A DNA stretch of 64,000 nucleotides from the NCBI RefSeq assembly GCF_000002865.3, contig NW_001865054.1:505450-569449 (forward strand), written 5' to 3'. This DNA comes from Monosiga brevicollis MX1. Its lineage: Eukaryota; Opisthokonta; Choanoflagellata; Craspedida; Salpingoecidae. A model generated the notes under the pieces. The model worked only from the letters and a program-made list of their open reading frames with translations, did not search any database and was not told the origin of the DNA. Position numbers and translations under genes: made by a program. The number at the start of each line of letters is the position of its first letter. The stretch's first letter is position 1. Shown here one piece after another: positions 49,810-61,318 of this stretch.

Positions 49810-52592
49810 ATGCCTGGAGACGACATGGCCTCTGGTCTGTGGTGGCCTTGCTCGTAGCTGATCAACCATGATCGCTTGTTTGTCGGTGTGCCACCTGCAG
49901 GCTCACACGGTGCGTTCGTAGGCAGATCCGTGCCGCAGGTGTACCATGACGTGTACGCTGCTGTTTGTCCTGCCGACGAGGGCCGAATCACGTCCAACAC
50001 CTTCCTTGCGGTAAGGTTGGACTGATGCTCCCAAGCTGGGCACTGGTAGAAATTAGCCTGTAACTTCTCCCGCCACTCCTTTCGTCTGGTGTGACTGCAT
50101 TCATTTCAGCCCGTGCTTGCGCTGACTCCGCGTGCAGATTGCTTCCCAGGCCTCGATACCCATTGGGGATGCCAAACAGGTTGGTGGCTGCTGCATCAAG
50201 CTCCTTGAAACGGGTCTTCACGCCACGCGGGTCCAGTTATTCGTCGAGCCCGCGAATGACAAAGTTCCCATGCTCAACGCTCCAACCTCTTTGCATTCGT
50301 TTGCTGGCAGGCATGGCATCTCTCTGACCCTTTCCGAACGGGTAGCATTGACAAGTCTGGCCTTTTTCAGGCTTTGGCTATGCTTGCACTGGCCCAACAG
50401 GTTGGACACTACTTGAATTGAACGGTCGCCCCCGCATATACGCTGGGGGCTCACACATGGCGCTTGCTAGGGTATGGTATTTACGGTGGCAGCGGTTGAG
50501 GCGTTGCCTGAATTGCCACCATTGAAGCTTGATCGTATGGAGGCTTTGCGGGCGGCTGGCATTGAGTCGGGCAAGAGGGCGGATTATACGTATCGTGAGT
50601 TTGAAGAGTCTGAGTTTGTTCAAGTCATGCTTGGCCATGCCACAGGCATGCTGAAGAAACATACCAATTACGAAGTTTTTTCCAAGGTCTGTCGCCCTTG
50701 CATGGTTGTTTAGAAGGCGGGCGTCTGGTTGACAATCTCTTCATGGCTCTGCGAATTTGTTTCCACCTCCACCGCCATCCACCCTAGCGCAAGTCTACAA
50801 CTGTGTCACGGCGCTTCTCCGACTTTGAGCCTTTGGACGCCTATCTGCGCAAGCGCTACCCCTATCGCATTATTCCCCAGCTTCCTCCCAAAACATTTGG
50901 GGGTGGCAATATGAAGCCCGAATTCATCGAGCATCGCCGCCGCGGTCTCCAGCGCTATCTAATGTTTGTGGGTCGCCACCCCGTGCTGCAAGACGATGAG
51001 ATCTTGACTGCCTTCCTGACAGACTCGTCCAGCGACATTCAACTCAAGGTCAAAGGTCGGTCAAACAATCGACCCATTGCTACCAGTACTTGGCGAGGTG
51101 GTCCACTGAGGCAAACTTCTCAACGCAATTTGCTTGTTTGCTCGGGCATATCCGCGAGTAGACGCCACCAAGCATGTGCGGGAAGAATTTTACACGCATG
51201 CTTTGGCGGCCGAGGCTAGCGAGCTGGTGCCTGACGACATGGCCAAGCGCATCGCAGGGCTTCAAACTGAGATTCCCGAAGTCATGGATATGTACGTCAT
51301 GAATCAGCGTCTGGCAGTGCAAGTGCACTCCAGTCAAATCGCACGACTCGCCCCATGTGCTCGTATGCTTGTCGAGCAGAAGAATACATGCAGTCAATCT
51401 CGGACGTACCCACTGCGATTCTGGTATCACTGAGCCGCCTTGCTTGATTTATGTTTCATGAATAGTGTTGGTCAGCTGATGAACACGGCGCAGGCTGTGA
51501 GTGACAATACGCAAGCGCGGGCTCAGTTGTGGCGCGATTTTGCGGAGCAACTGCGTTCTTTTGGGGCAACACCCACGGGAAATATGGCTGGTGAAACGCG
51601 CTGGCAGGAAGCCAACCGCAACTTGAGGTTCGACAAGAATGTAGCTTTCTGTTCTCCGAGAACGACCAAATCTTCACTGCTGCAGTGTCCATCGACTCCT
51701 TTGTCCTGTGCTGATGAGCCGTGGTCATGTGCAGGGACATCGCGGCTCTGGTGGGCGGCGTGGCCGATCGCGGCGACGAGCAGCGCTTGCGGGAGGAGGA
51801 CGGCATTGTCGACAACCTCACCGCCTTTTACGAAGTGGTGGCAGGCTTCAAGGTACTTTTTTTTGTTCAAAGCTGATTTCTGAACCAGTTGTTCTTTCCT
51901 CTGCCAAGAACTTGACACCATTAATGGAAGGGCGAGAAAGTTTAGGCAGCTGCCAGTTTCTGGTTCTTGTCCTATTTTCATCTGTTTTGAGCATTTTTTG
52001 CGATATTATGCCCTGAATGCCTGTGCTTTCTTGTAGGAGACGCTGCATCGTCGCAGTAAGGGAATCGTCAAGGATTTGTCTTCTTCTTCAAAGAAGCAGG
52101 TACGCCATCTTGTTGGCCAAATCTGTCCATGGCTTATTTTCACTCTCGCCTGGTCACCCGGATGGCGCGGCAACGATCCCGCGGCTAGACCAAGGAGCAC
52201 AGCAGGGCGAATCGGCTGTCCACAAGCTCGGGCAGTGATACATCGGACAAGGTTGTGGCCGAAACGCGAGCACAGCTTGTAAGTTCAGCGTCATACTATT
52301 GATCCATCGCCCGGAGCCGTTTTGTGGCAAGGTGCCCTCACGCTGTCTTGATGGGCGATAGGCTTCCTCGGCCACGGAAGAGCTGCATCAAATGAACAAC
52401 TTCTCCATTTACTGTGTGTGGTGTGAAGCTAAGCTGATCAAAGCCTTCTTCTCCAAGATCGGCACCACATTGGAAGAGCTTTCTTCTTCACAAGCCACCG
52501 GCAACAAACAGCTCACTGCCGCCTGGCAAACAGTCCATCCGGTGATTGAGACACTGGTGGCAGCTCTCGACAAAACCAGTTTTGGCTACTAG
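49810..52592 (+). CDS. SNX8: SNX8/Mvp1-like sorting nexin (EH-like, PX, BAR-type region)
   Basis: Start at ATG 49810 (MPGDDMAS); the short first exon joins GSHGAFVGRS in frame. An EF-hand/EH-like segment follows (VPQVYHDVYAAVCPADEGRI, then ASQASIPIGDAKQ), as in fungal Mvp1. The PX domain reads NYEVFSK, STTVSRRFSDFEPLDAYLRK, RYPYRIIPQLPPKTFGGGNM, EFIEHRRRGLQRYLMFVGRH and PVLQDDEILTAFLTDSSSDI. This is the phosphoinositide-binding pocket (RRFSDF Arg and the RRRGLQRY basic stretch) in the form special to SNX8. The C-terminal exons form a helical BAR-like region (VREEFYTHALAAEASELVPD, NTQARAQLWRDFAEQLRSFG, VDNLTAFYEVVAGFK, ETLHRRSKGIVKDLSSSSKK), ending LVAALDKTSFGY. Relatives coat endosomal tubules in retromer-linked recycling. 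Internal exons were not all resolved. Confidence 0.85.
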
Positions 52593-52939
52593 TCGTGTGC
52601 AATGCTTTGTGGAATGGTTCGCGTGTGCTCTTTTAGGGTATAGAATGACTGAAGCGGGATCCTTTCGCTCTTGTTCGGATTTGCATCTCGCTCGTTGCAA
52701 AGCCAGATGGCTATTTTGGTGTATTGGGCGTATTGAACAAAATGAGGCTTGGTTGGCTGTGTTTCATGCACAATTGATGTCAATTTTGGACAGAGGGGAA
52801 GCTGCGGTTTACACGTATGTATTTTTTTCACATTTGAGGAGGGGGTACAAAAACCAAATGGCAAAGGAAGCAGCCGGACGGGAGCGCAATACAGCAAGCA
52901 ACAAAGCCAACACCGGCGCAGGCGGACGGAGTTTATTTT
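52593..52939. other. Convergent 3' intergenic region (SNX8-like / annexin)
   Basis: About 350 bp between two stop codons; no gene recognised. Confidence 0.5.
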
Positions 52940-55893
52940 TTACAGACCGCCCTCCTCTTTGACGAGCGTGAGTAGTGTACGGCGGTAGTCGCCGCCCGTA
53001 TCACCGTGGATCATGCTACCCAGAGACTTGTTGTACATGCTGAAGAAACGCTGTAGAGCCCATGGAATTCGGGTGTGTGAGTCGACACACGAGCGCGTGA
53101 TGAAAGAAGCAGGATGTGTGTGTATGTGTGTTGAGGGAGAGGGTCGGAGTATCGCACCTCCTTGATTTCAACCATGTCAATCTCGGAGCGAGACACAATG
53201 AGGCGAATCAGAGCGCGATCGGCCGTGCCGGCACCTAGTGCATGGTGGAGCATTGAGTAGAACGAGTGAGTGGGAGCTGGGGATCCTCAGGACCTTGGTT
53301 GACACGCCAGGAGCACTAACCCTTCATGGTTTTGTAGATGCGCTCCGCAAAGTAGCCCGGGCGATCGATGGCACACATGGCCATGGCCTAGCAGCAAGAT
53401 GCCTCAAATGAGGTGCCATGGACAGGCAAGGGAATGCTTAGCCTGCATGGAATCACGCACCTTCATCGAGTTTTTAAGATCGCCACCCATCTCACGCTCA
53501 ATCGAGCGCACAATGTCATACTTGGAGATCTGTCCAAGTGCGCACAGCGTGTACAGGCGAAGATGGTGTAAGGCATGGCGAGGGGCGTCGAGTTGAGCCT
53601 CGAAACCAGAGCTGCTGCGAAGAGAGCGTACCTTGCGATACTCTTCAAACGTAGCACGCAGCTGGGGGAAGGAGCGCAGGCCAATGACTTGCAGAAACTT
53701 TGACTCGTCCGTGCCCCATTTCTATGTGCAGATGTGAGCGACAATTCTGTGAATAAGTGCGCAAGCAATCTTGAGTGGCCACGGCTCGACAAACCTTCTC
53801 GCCAGCCTTATGCAGTTCCTCGGCCTCCTGGCGGGCCTTGGCCATGTCAACGGGCTTGCCTTCTTCACGGTTGCCCTGCAAGGCAGAGATGAGAGCGCGC
53901 TTGAAGTGGCCACCCGTCTCGCTCTTGACATCCTTTTCAAGATCGCGCTTGAATAAGGTCGCATAAGCTTCCTTGATGGCGCGGATCTCGGCGTTGGACT
54001 TGGTGCAGATGGTCTCGATGAGCACTGTGGATCATAGGGCGGTTTTTTGAATCAATGTCGGATGAGAAGATGGAAGAAATCAGGGCTAATTGACTTGCCA
54101 CCAAGCAGACATGATGCGCACCTTGTTCATCAGTGCCAACGCCTAATGGGATCAGACACACGAGGGGGCGGAGGTGTGGATGGCGCGCCAAGAAAGTCGG
54201 AGGAAAAAAAAAGAAAAAAGAAAAAAAAAAGAAAAAAAGTGAGGTGACGAACAAGGGCTAGAGTGCCAAGCTGCAACGAAGTTGAATGAAAGACTGAGAG
54301 GCCAAGGGATGACGTACCCTTCATGGCTTCACGCAATACTTGTGCGTCCTGTTGGGCCGGTTCCATCATCATGGCGAGCAACACGTCCTCAAAGTTACCG
54401 CCTGAGAGATAGAAGTGCAAACGTCAGTTTTGCATTTTGCAAAGTGGGGTCAGCAGCGCACAAAGGATTTCGCAAACGAGGTGTACCGGTCTCGCTCTTG
54501 AGATCTTTGATCAGGTCCTTGCCATACATGGTCTGTGGTACGCGCGATTGTGCAAATGTTGATGCCAAGAGGGTGAGGACGACCACAGAAAAGAGAAAGG
54601 GAAACTCACGCGTAAAGCTAAGGAATTGAGAATGGCGATGGACCCACCTTGAAATGGCGGGCAATATCCATGCGCTGCATGGCCGTGCGGTTGGCAAGCA
54701 CGCGAATCAGCGTCTTTTCATCCGTACCAAAGCCCTTCATAGCGCCGCGCAGTGCCTTGGCATCCGCTTCCGGATCAAAGGGGTGTGCAGGGACCACGGT
54801 GGCATGGTAGGTCGGCTATAAAAGGGCGGGCGACAGCACAGTCAGGTTCGAAAAAAAGGTTCGAGAGAGGGCAAAAAAATAAATAAATAGGGGGATGGGG
54901 GCAAGAAGCATGCGTGTTAGTTGTTGACGACGGGGTGCCTTGCAGACCTCGAGAGAGAGGCCAGCCATTTGCTGGTGCACTGGGACTGCGCCATGGGCCG
55001 AAGGTGGGCCACCCTGTGGAGTGCCGTACGCGGCTGGGGCAGCGCCGTATGCAGCCGGGGGTGGTGGCTACGGATGGGCGGACGAGGTGAGAAGCTGTGG
55101 GTCCGCTTCGAAGGGGCTTGGATATGTGGCGAGATGGCGCGAAGAAGGGTGTATGCAGCCATCCGCATGCCCTTGGCCTCGGCAAGGCGGGGTGTTTGAA
55201 GCAAAACGTACCGAGCTCACTGATCCGTAAGACGATGGCGGAGGCGCTTGGCCCGCGGGCGGGTGTTGCGGATGAGGAGGATGAGCACCCGGGTAGCCTT
55301 GAGGCACTGGGGGTGACGTGTGGCCCTGGGGCGGGTACTGCTGGCCCTGGGGCGGGTACTGCTGGCCCGGAGGCGGGTACTGTTGGCCCTGGGGCGGGTA
55401 CTGCTGGCCCGGAGGCGGGTACTGTTGGCCTTGAGGCGGGTACTGCTGGCCCGGAGGCGGGTACTGTTGGCCCTGCGGCGGGTACTGCTGGCCCTGGGGC
55501 GGGTACTGTTGGCCCGGAGGCGGGTACTGTTGGCCCTGGGGCGGGTACTGCTGGCCCGGAGGCGGGTACTGTTGGCCTTGAGGCGGGTACTGGAAAGCGA
55601 GCGCGGGCGGATGAGATTAGCCACCCCTGCGAGCAGGAGGTGGGAGGAAAGGCAAGCTGTTGGCAGACATACTTGAGCTTGAGGGGCGGCACCATAAGGA
55701 GGATATGGGCCAGGCTGAGGCGGATAAGCAGGCTATCAAGCAAGCCATTCCCATCAGATGAATGTCTTAAGGCCTTCAAGAATAGCACTGTGCCAGGCGC
55801 GGGTAGCGAATCGTGGGGCTTTTGGATACACACCTGGCCGTAAGAGGCCGAGCCAGCGCCGTATGGGCCGCCAGAGGGAGGAGGATAGGCCAT
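52940..55893 (-). CDS. Annexin with long Pro/Gln/Tyr-rich N-terminus (A7/A11-like)
   Basis: Start at ATG 55893 (MAYPPPSGGPYGAGSASYGQ). The N-terminal region is built of tandem QQYPPQG / QQYPPPG heptamers (coding 55600-55313), then PQGYPGAHPPHPQHPPAGQA. Four annexin repeats follow: MKGFGTDEKTLIRVLANRTA; a second with MKG.GTDEQ...VLIETICTKSNAEIRAI; a third with KWGTDESKFLQVIGLRSFPQ and YDIVRSIEREMGGDLKNSM; and a fourth with KG.AGTADRALIRLIVSRSEI and GSMIHGDTGGDYRRTLLTLV. The GxGT loops with downstream acidic residues bind calcium and acidic phospholipid. The long N-terminus resembles annexins A7 and A11, where it drives self-association or condensates. Some introns between repeats are long. Confidence 0.92.
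55313..55600 (-). repeat. Coding heptad minisatellite (QQYPPQG/QQYPPPG)
   Basis: Roughly 13 in-frame copies of a 21-bp unit within one annexin exon, alternating PPQG and PPPG versions, with high nucleotide identity between copies. This suggests recent expansion and likely length variation between individuals. Confidence 0.92.
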
Positions 55894-56631
55894 TTTGCAC
55901 AAGAGGGAGAGCTCGACAGCGGTCTATCGACGCAATAAGCCACAGCAAGCCATCCGATCAGGAATGACGACACAAAGGCCACAAGCTGGTGATGAGATCG
56001 CACTCGTCACCGCAAACACAGTTCAACCAGCCATATAACGGCATGCGATGTCAAACATCAAGATAAGCGCAGCCCATGTATGACCTCTATCCGGGTTCCA
56101 GCCCTCTCCTTGAACTCAAAAACACCCCCTGACCCAACCAGCCGCCGTCATAGGGCAGCGCCACTGCACTGCGCCACTCACTTTCTCCTTCTCCCCTTTA
56201 CAACAGTAACAACAACAACAGTAAGAAGACGCTTACAGACACTTCAGCAACCAAGTGACAATGAAAAATGAACAAACGCCCACCCCAATGAAAGGAGAGA
56301 GAGAGAGAGTCGGCTTAATGATGGACACACGTAACCATAACACACACACACACACAAAGAGTGTTGTGCGTGTCAACACATCTATAATTAGAACAAGCCA
56401 CAAAAGGCCAAAAATCTGACAATCATCGTCTTCTTCTTTTCAAAAAAAAAACTAGGGCCAACAGCACCATGTATTCCCATCTGGTCACCCACGATAGTAC
56501 TAGCATGGCCCAACATGGCTTAACTGCGGCGATCGGACGAGAGCCGGTGTATTCCATGTGGTATGACCGTTGGCGATAAGCAGTAACATAATTTTGTATA
56601 TGAAAGAAATTTTCCAACTTTTGAACACAGT

Positions 56632-56694
<63 letters not shown>

Positions 56695-56772
56695 TGTTCT
56701 TTGTGTTGTGCGACAATTTTTCTCTCTCTCTCTCTCTTTCTCTCTCTCTGTCTGTCACTGCGCGACCTCGCG
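55894..56772. promoter_or_regulatory. Divergent upstream region (annexin / secreted protein)
   Basis: About 880 bp. Contains (CA)n at 56340-56356, (GTT)n at 56632-56694 and a CT-rich tract at 56720-56752 close to the downstream start. No core promoter element was assigned. Confidence 0.45.
56632..56694 (+). repeat. (TTG)n trinucleotide repeat
   Basis: About 21 TTG units, intergenic, about 80 bp upstream of the start of the secreted protein. Confidence 0.95.
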
Positions 56773-59700
56773 ATGGCGCGTGCTTCGTCGTCGCCACCGC
56801 CCTGGCGGTTGGGTCGGGTCTTGGTGGCCGTGGTCCTGTTGGCCGCGGTTGCGGTCAAGGCTCAGGCACCGATCACAGCTGCACCGGAGATCTTTCCTGA
56901 ATTTCCGTTGGCCGAGACGCTAGAACAGGCGTTGGCGAGCAATCAGGCCGCTGGACCAGTGCCTTCACTGAACGTAACCCGCGACACCTACCTCGAGCTC
57001 ATCGCCGACATCTTCCTTCACTTTCGCCAGTATCAGAACAAGGTTTGGCCGGGCGTGCTTGCTTTTGTGCTGAAGCGTGCCGCCTGCCCAGAGCGTTGCA
57101 TGTCCCACCACGTCCCCTCATGACACGCACACTCGACCACAGAACGCCTCCTCGATCCAGTATGGTCGAATCATTGATCCATATGCGGGCATGGAGATTC
57201 AGTACAGTACCCCAACTTTTGCTTTTGCCGGCGCCACTCTCCTGGAGCACCAATATTTCAACGCATCTACCCATAATGGTACCCTCCCAAATCCTCTCGA
57301 TACGACCCGTAGCCCAATTCAACCGTTTCGGAGCCCCCAGTTTGGCTTGGCCCATTGTCGCTCACCAACCGTGGTGTTCATGCATAGCGGTCCTCACCGA
57401 TGTCAGCCTGGCCATGACCGCCGCTCTCACCGCGCTGCAGTACGGCCAGCCCAATGGCGAGCACGGTTGTGCCCAAGGTCAGTTTTTCTTTGCCCGTGTA
57501 TTCTCTGCCACCCAAGCTCATCTTTACGACCGCCTTGGTGATCCGATTCTGCCGCCTGCTTGAATGCTCCGCCAACGTCATTGCGATAGGTCACTGCAAC
57601 TTTTACACCATGCCGCTTATGTTGGCGTTGGAGTCTCTCAATGGCACCGTCGATGCCTCCTTATTTGCAAGCTGGACGAATCTGGCACGTAATATCAAGC
57701 CTGAACGCTCCTACAGCAGCTGGCCCCACGCCAGCGGCAACTGGGCCATTGTGGCCCTCACCGGCGAATATCTGCGGTTCGTGCCAACTGATTGTTTCAC
57801 ACATGCCCTACAGCTGCCCGTACATCAGCTCAGACCCGACAAGTAATCTTTTTTTTTTTCACACCGCTTTTTGTACTCGCACTTGCCCTGCTCCAGCTAC
57901 CACCTCGGTCTGCGCGCAGACATGGACGACATTATCGAACAGCTTCGTTATCAATTCAATTCCGCGGTACGCCGAGCTGCAACAAAGAGGGTTTTCTTCA
58001 GCCCACTCCATGCCACTGCAGCACCACCTCATTTTTTTTTCCTTTGATGCCACGTTCGTGACAGACGTGGACGGACAACGGCGAGTATTTGGACCACAGT
58101 GGCTGCAGTGGCAGCTGCAGTCCAATGCCCTACGACCACTTTCCCCGCAAATACATCACGATCATGCTTGGTATGCTCGAGTGCGCTTCGCCTGTGCCTG
58201 CTCGTGCCGGGGTCAACCTCACTTTCGATCGGGGCTGCTTATCGTCGGGCAGCATACGGCTATGCCGCGGAGAATGCATCCTGGTACTGGGAGTTTAACC
58301 GTCGTGGCGCTTGGACCTCACTCGTCCTACAATCTCCTTGGGGAGAACTTCCTACCGGTCAGCCTTCTGCCTTGTGGTTAAGCATGCTCCCGCCCAAACC
58401 GGTCCTGGATCGGCATAGCATATGAAAACGTGCCGAGTATTTGCACTGAATCGGTGCTGTGTTTGTCTGCACCCCATACCTGATCTCCAACACAGGCGGC
58501 CGCTCTTCTCAGCATCAATGGAATGAAGCCGTGTCCACCGTGACCTTTGAATTTTGGGCCAGTCGTCTGAAAGCAGAAAACCAAACCACCGCGGCCTCCC
58601 TGTTCCGCCGCGCCGCGGCTCTCTCAGTCAAGTCATTGCAACGCTGGCAGCGAGACTCGGGCGAACTCAACATCGTCAAGAATCGCTTTGACCCCAGCTT
58701 GCGCCACGGCTACGAAGGCTACTCCTATTTTTCGTGCGTACAACCTGGGTTCTTGTACCAAAATTCGACGCTGTGCTTTCAAACTCTGTCAGCACTCACA
58801 AAGCCGCCTCCATGCACGACTCTAGACAATACAACCTTTTGCCAGCCAGCATGTTGGCCACGGCCGTCAAGCTGGCCAACTTTCAGATCCCAGAGCGCCC
58901 CGCACTCTCCGAAACGGGCGGCTTTGCCTTTCAACTACAGAGCCTGAACAAAGTCATATCCAACGTGGGGGGTCTCTATGTTGAGAGCGAGACCTTTGCC
59001 GATGCACCACCCCATGATGTCATGGGATTAACGCGGTGAGTGTGGGGCAGGAAGTGGACTGACGCGAGCTTGCGTAGATGTCTTTGTCAGAACGGGCCAT
59101 CCATTTGCAAGTGGTTGAGTGGTGCATGCTTCTCTGATCTTGATGCTTGGTTCCCGATCCCTTGGCTCCGTCTCTCTTAGCTTGCATCAACGTGGAACCG
59201 AGCCACTCATCAGCCTAACCGCTGGTAGGTCACTGCTTCATGGCCTGGTGTCTTTTTTTTTTTTCATTTGCCTTGACGTTCTCATTTGATTGCTCGTGAC
59301 GCAGGTGCGCCGCAACAACCCCCAGAGGCCAATCCCAATCCGTACGCGCTGACCGTTGGGCCCATGTGGACTTATTCAGAACAGGTACTCCTCCCCGCCG
59401 ACAAAGGGCTAGCAGTGAGATGGCCATCTAGATTTGATGGGCATTTCAGCTGACTGACGCAATGATATCATTTTGATGTCTTTTCTTTCGCACGCTAATG
59501 TAAACTCGCAATCTGCTGCACCCGTAGACCCTTTCGTACGGCAAAGTGCAATCTGAAAGTCCTTCGTATGACCCCGAGCGTTTCCCAGCCAAAAACATTT
59601 TGTGGAGTCAGAACCCTGACGATGTCCAGGACAAGCTTTGGCTCCTGCCTGACGATGTGAGCACGGGCAATTTCACCATCGAACTCCATCAGATGCAGCC

Positions 59701-60892
59701 GCTATATGCTTTGCGCCTCCGCAACAGCCACAACGATGAATACAACGATCGCGGCGCACGCGACTATGTTCTCGAGGTTAGCTTTCAGGCCTCTCGCTCG
59801 TCTCTCAATTCCAGGCTCATTGTACTCCATGGTTTCATGCGCGCAGTGCACCAACAACACTGAATCTTCGTGGAGCACTTGGGCGAAAGGCACCCTGGCG
59901 CAGGTTGCTCAAGGCGAGCCGTTACCTTGGGAAACCATTCCATTGCCGGGTCAAGCAGCTCAGTATTGCCGTCTGTCCCTGAGCGGGTTTTATGGCAAGG
60001 GCATCGCGCTCAATGGCTTTGCTCTTCTGGGAGTTCAGCCCAAAATCGGCCACTTGTTCTTTAACAGCTCCTTCGCCACGATCGACTATTCGGCTGTCAC
60101 CGGATCCTCCTGGGGACTGACCACGAGGAGCAATGATTCTGTACGTCCTCATCAAAAGGCCGTCAGCTCCTGCAGGCAAAGCCATGTCGCGCACGACCCT
60201 GCCATTCGCCTTTTGACTTTGCATCACGCCCTCTAACCCCCCTATCGTGAATTGGCTGGCTGGCACAGATTGGCTATGTTATCTCGTACAGCATGAGTGA
60301 TTCTCACATGCGGGCCATCAGCGAGGCATATAACGTGACCGCACAGCAGGTCACTTATGCCGTGTCCTTGGATACGGCAATTGATGTCACTTCCTCCTTC
60401 TTGACCATTCCAATCTTTGTTACCGAAGGTGCGCCATGTTTCTTCGCAGCGTCAGCCTCTTGCTTGCACTTGAACTTGCGCTTGCACTTGGGAACTCATT
60501 CTGCTTTGGTGCTTGGGGCTGTTGGGATAGGCCAACAGAACAGCAGCTGGTCCATTGATCGTGCTGCGCAAAGCATCACCGTGATGTGGCCTGGTAGCCG
60601 TACCTCTCAACTGGGCCAGTCATGCATGCAATACAATGTCACCTCTGCCCAGGTACGCTCCTGCTCGCTGCGCACGAGTCCCGTCGTTCCGGCTTACAAT
60701 GGTCGCACCCCCTTCACGCAATGCTGTCCTCCTCTTCATGTGTTTGCTCAGGGTCTACCGGTGACGCTCGAGGCCAGGAATGATTGGATCTTGACGCGCA
60801 ACGGCTTTATGACCTCCGTGGCAGCCTCTTCCTCTGCAGGCGTAGCCGACCTTCGCCTCACGATGCGCCCTCTGGGCAGCTCCTGTCCTTAG
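56773..60892 (+). CDS. Large secreted protein: alpha-helical enzyme-like domain plus discoidin-like domain
   Basis: The start at 56773 gives a clear signal peptide (WRLGRVLVAVVLLAAVAVKA, cleaved near AQA). Several exons follow with many N-glycosylation sequons (NVTRD, NASS, NGTV). The middle shows GHCNFYTMPLMLALESLNGT, YSSWPHASGNWAIVALTGEY, TDNGEYLDHSGCSGSC, GRSSQHQWNEAVSTVTFEFW and DPSLRHGYEGYSYFS joined to QYNLLPASMLATAVKLANFQ. This helix-rich, aromatic pattern suggests an alpha/alpha-toroid carbohydrate-active enzyme, but I cannot name a family. The C-terminal third looks like an F5/8-type (discoidin) galactose-binding domain: NILWSQNPDDVQDKLWLLPD, FTIELHQMQPLYALRLRN, DRGARDYVLE and SGFYGKGIALNGFALLG. 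It ends LRLTMRPLGSSCP. It is probably extracellular, acting on glycans or matrix. Exon joins were only partly checked. Confidence 0.65.
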
Positions 60893-61318
60893 GATTCCGT
60901 AACTTCCCCCTCCCTCCCTCTGGCACTTCGCATCTTCTTGTAGCACACACCCCTGTCGACAACTTACCCACTGATGAGGATGCGGATAGATGTTTGAAAT
61001 TGACTTGCAAAAAAAACAAAAAACAAAAAAAACAAAAAACAAAACAAACAAACAAACAAACAAACAAACAAACAAACAAAGAACCAAATACATGCATGTA
61101 AAAAAGGGCACCAAATTTTCTAGTTGAAAATTTTGAAAATCGACGCGGGCACAGTACAGTCACTGTATTGTGTGTGACCCTTTCAGGCGCCAAGGTGGCT
61201 TGGCAGGTGGGGCCAGCAGGGTTGCAGCGTGACTCGTGGCATCTCACCTTCTGCCGTTCAATATTGTTCGTCTGCGCAGCCGATTGAGCATCAGACAGAA
61301 GTTTCGCCAGTGCCTGCC
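60893..61318. other. Intergenic region between secreted protein and GBP-like genes
   Basis: About 425 bp. Contains A-rich sequence and a (CAAA)n tetranucleotide repeat at about 61041-61080. No gene seen. Confidence 0.5.
61041..61080 (+). repeat. (CAAA)n tetranucleotide repeat
   Basis: About ten ACAA/CAAA units following an A-rich tract; intergenic. Confidence 0.95.

Noticed and set aside
55097-55843. Long plus-strand frame of Gly/Ala/Thr repeats opposite the annexin N-terminus
   Set aside because: It is the antisense shadow of the QQYPPQG coding repeat; the annexin is on the minus strand with a proper start and four repeats.
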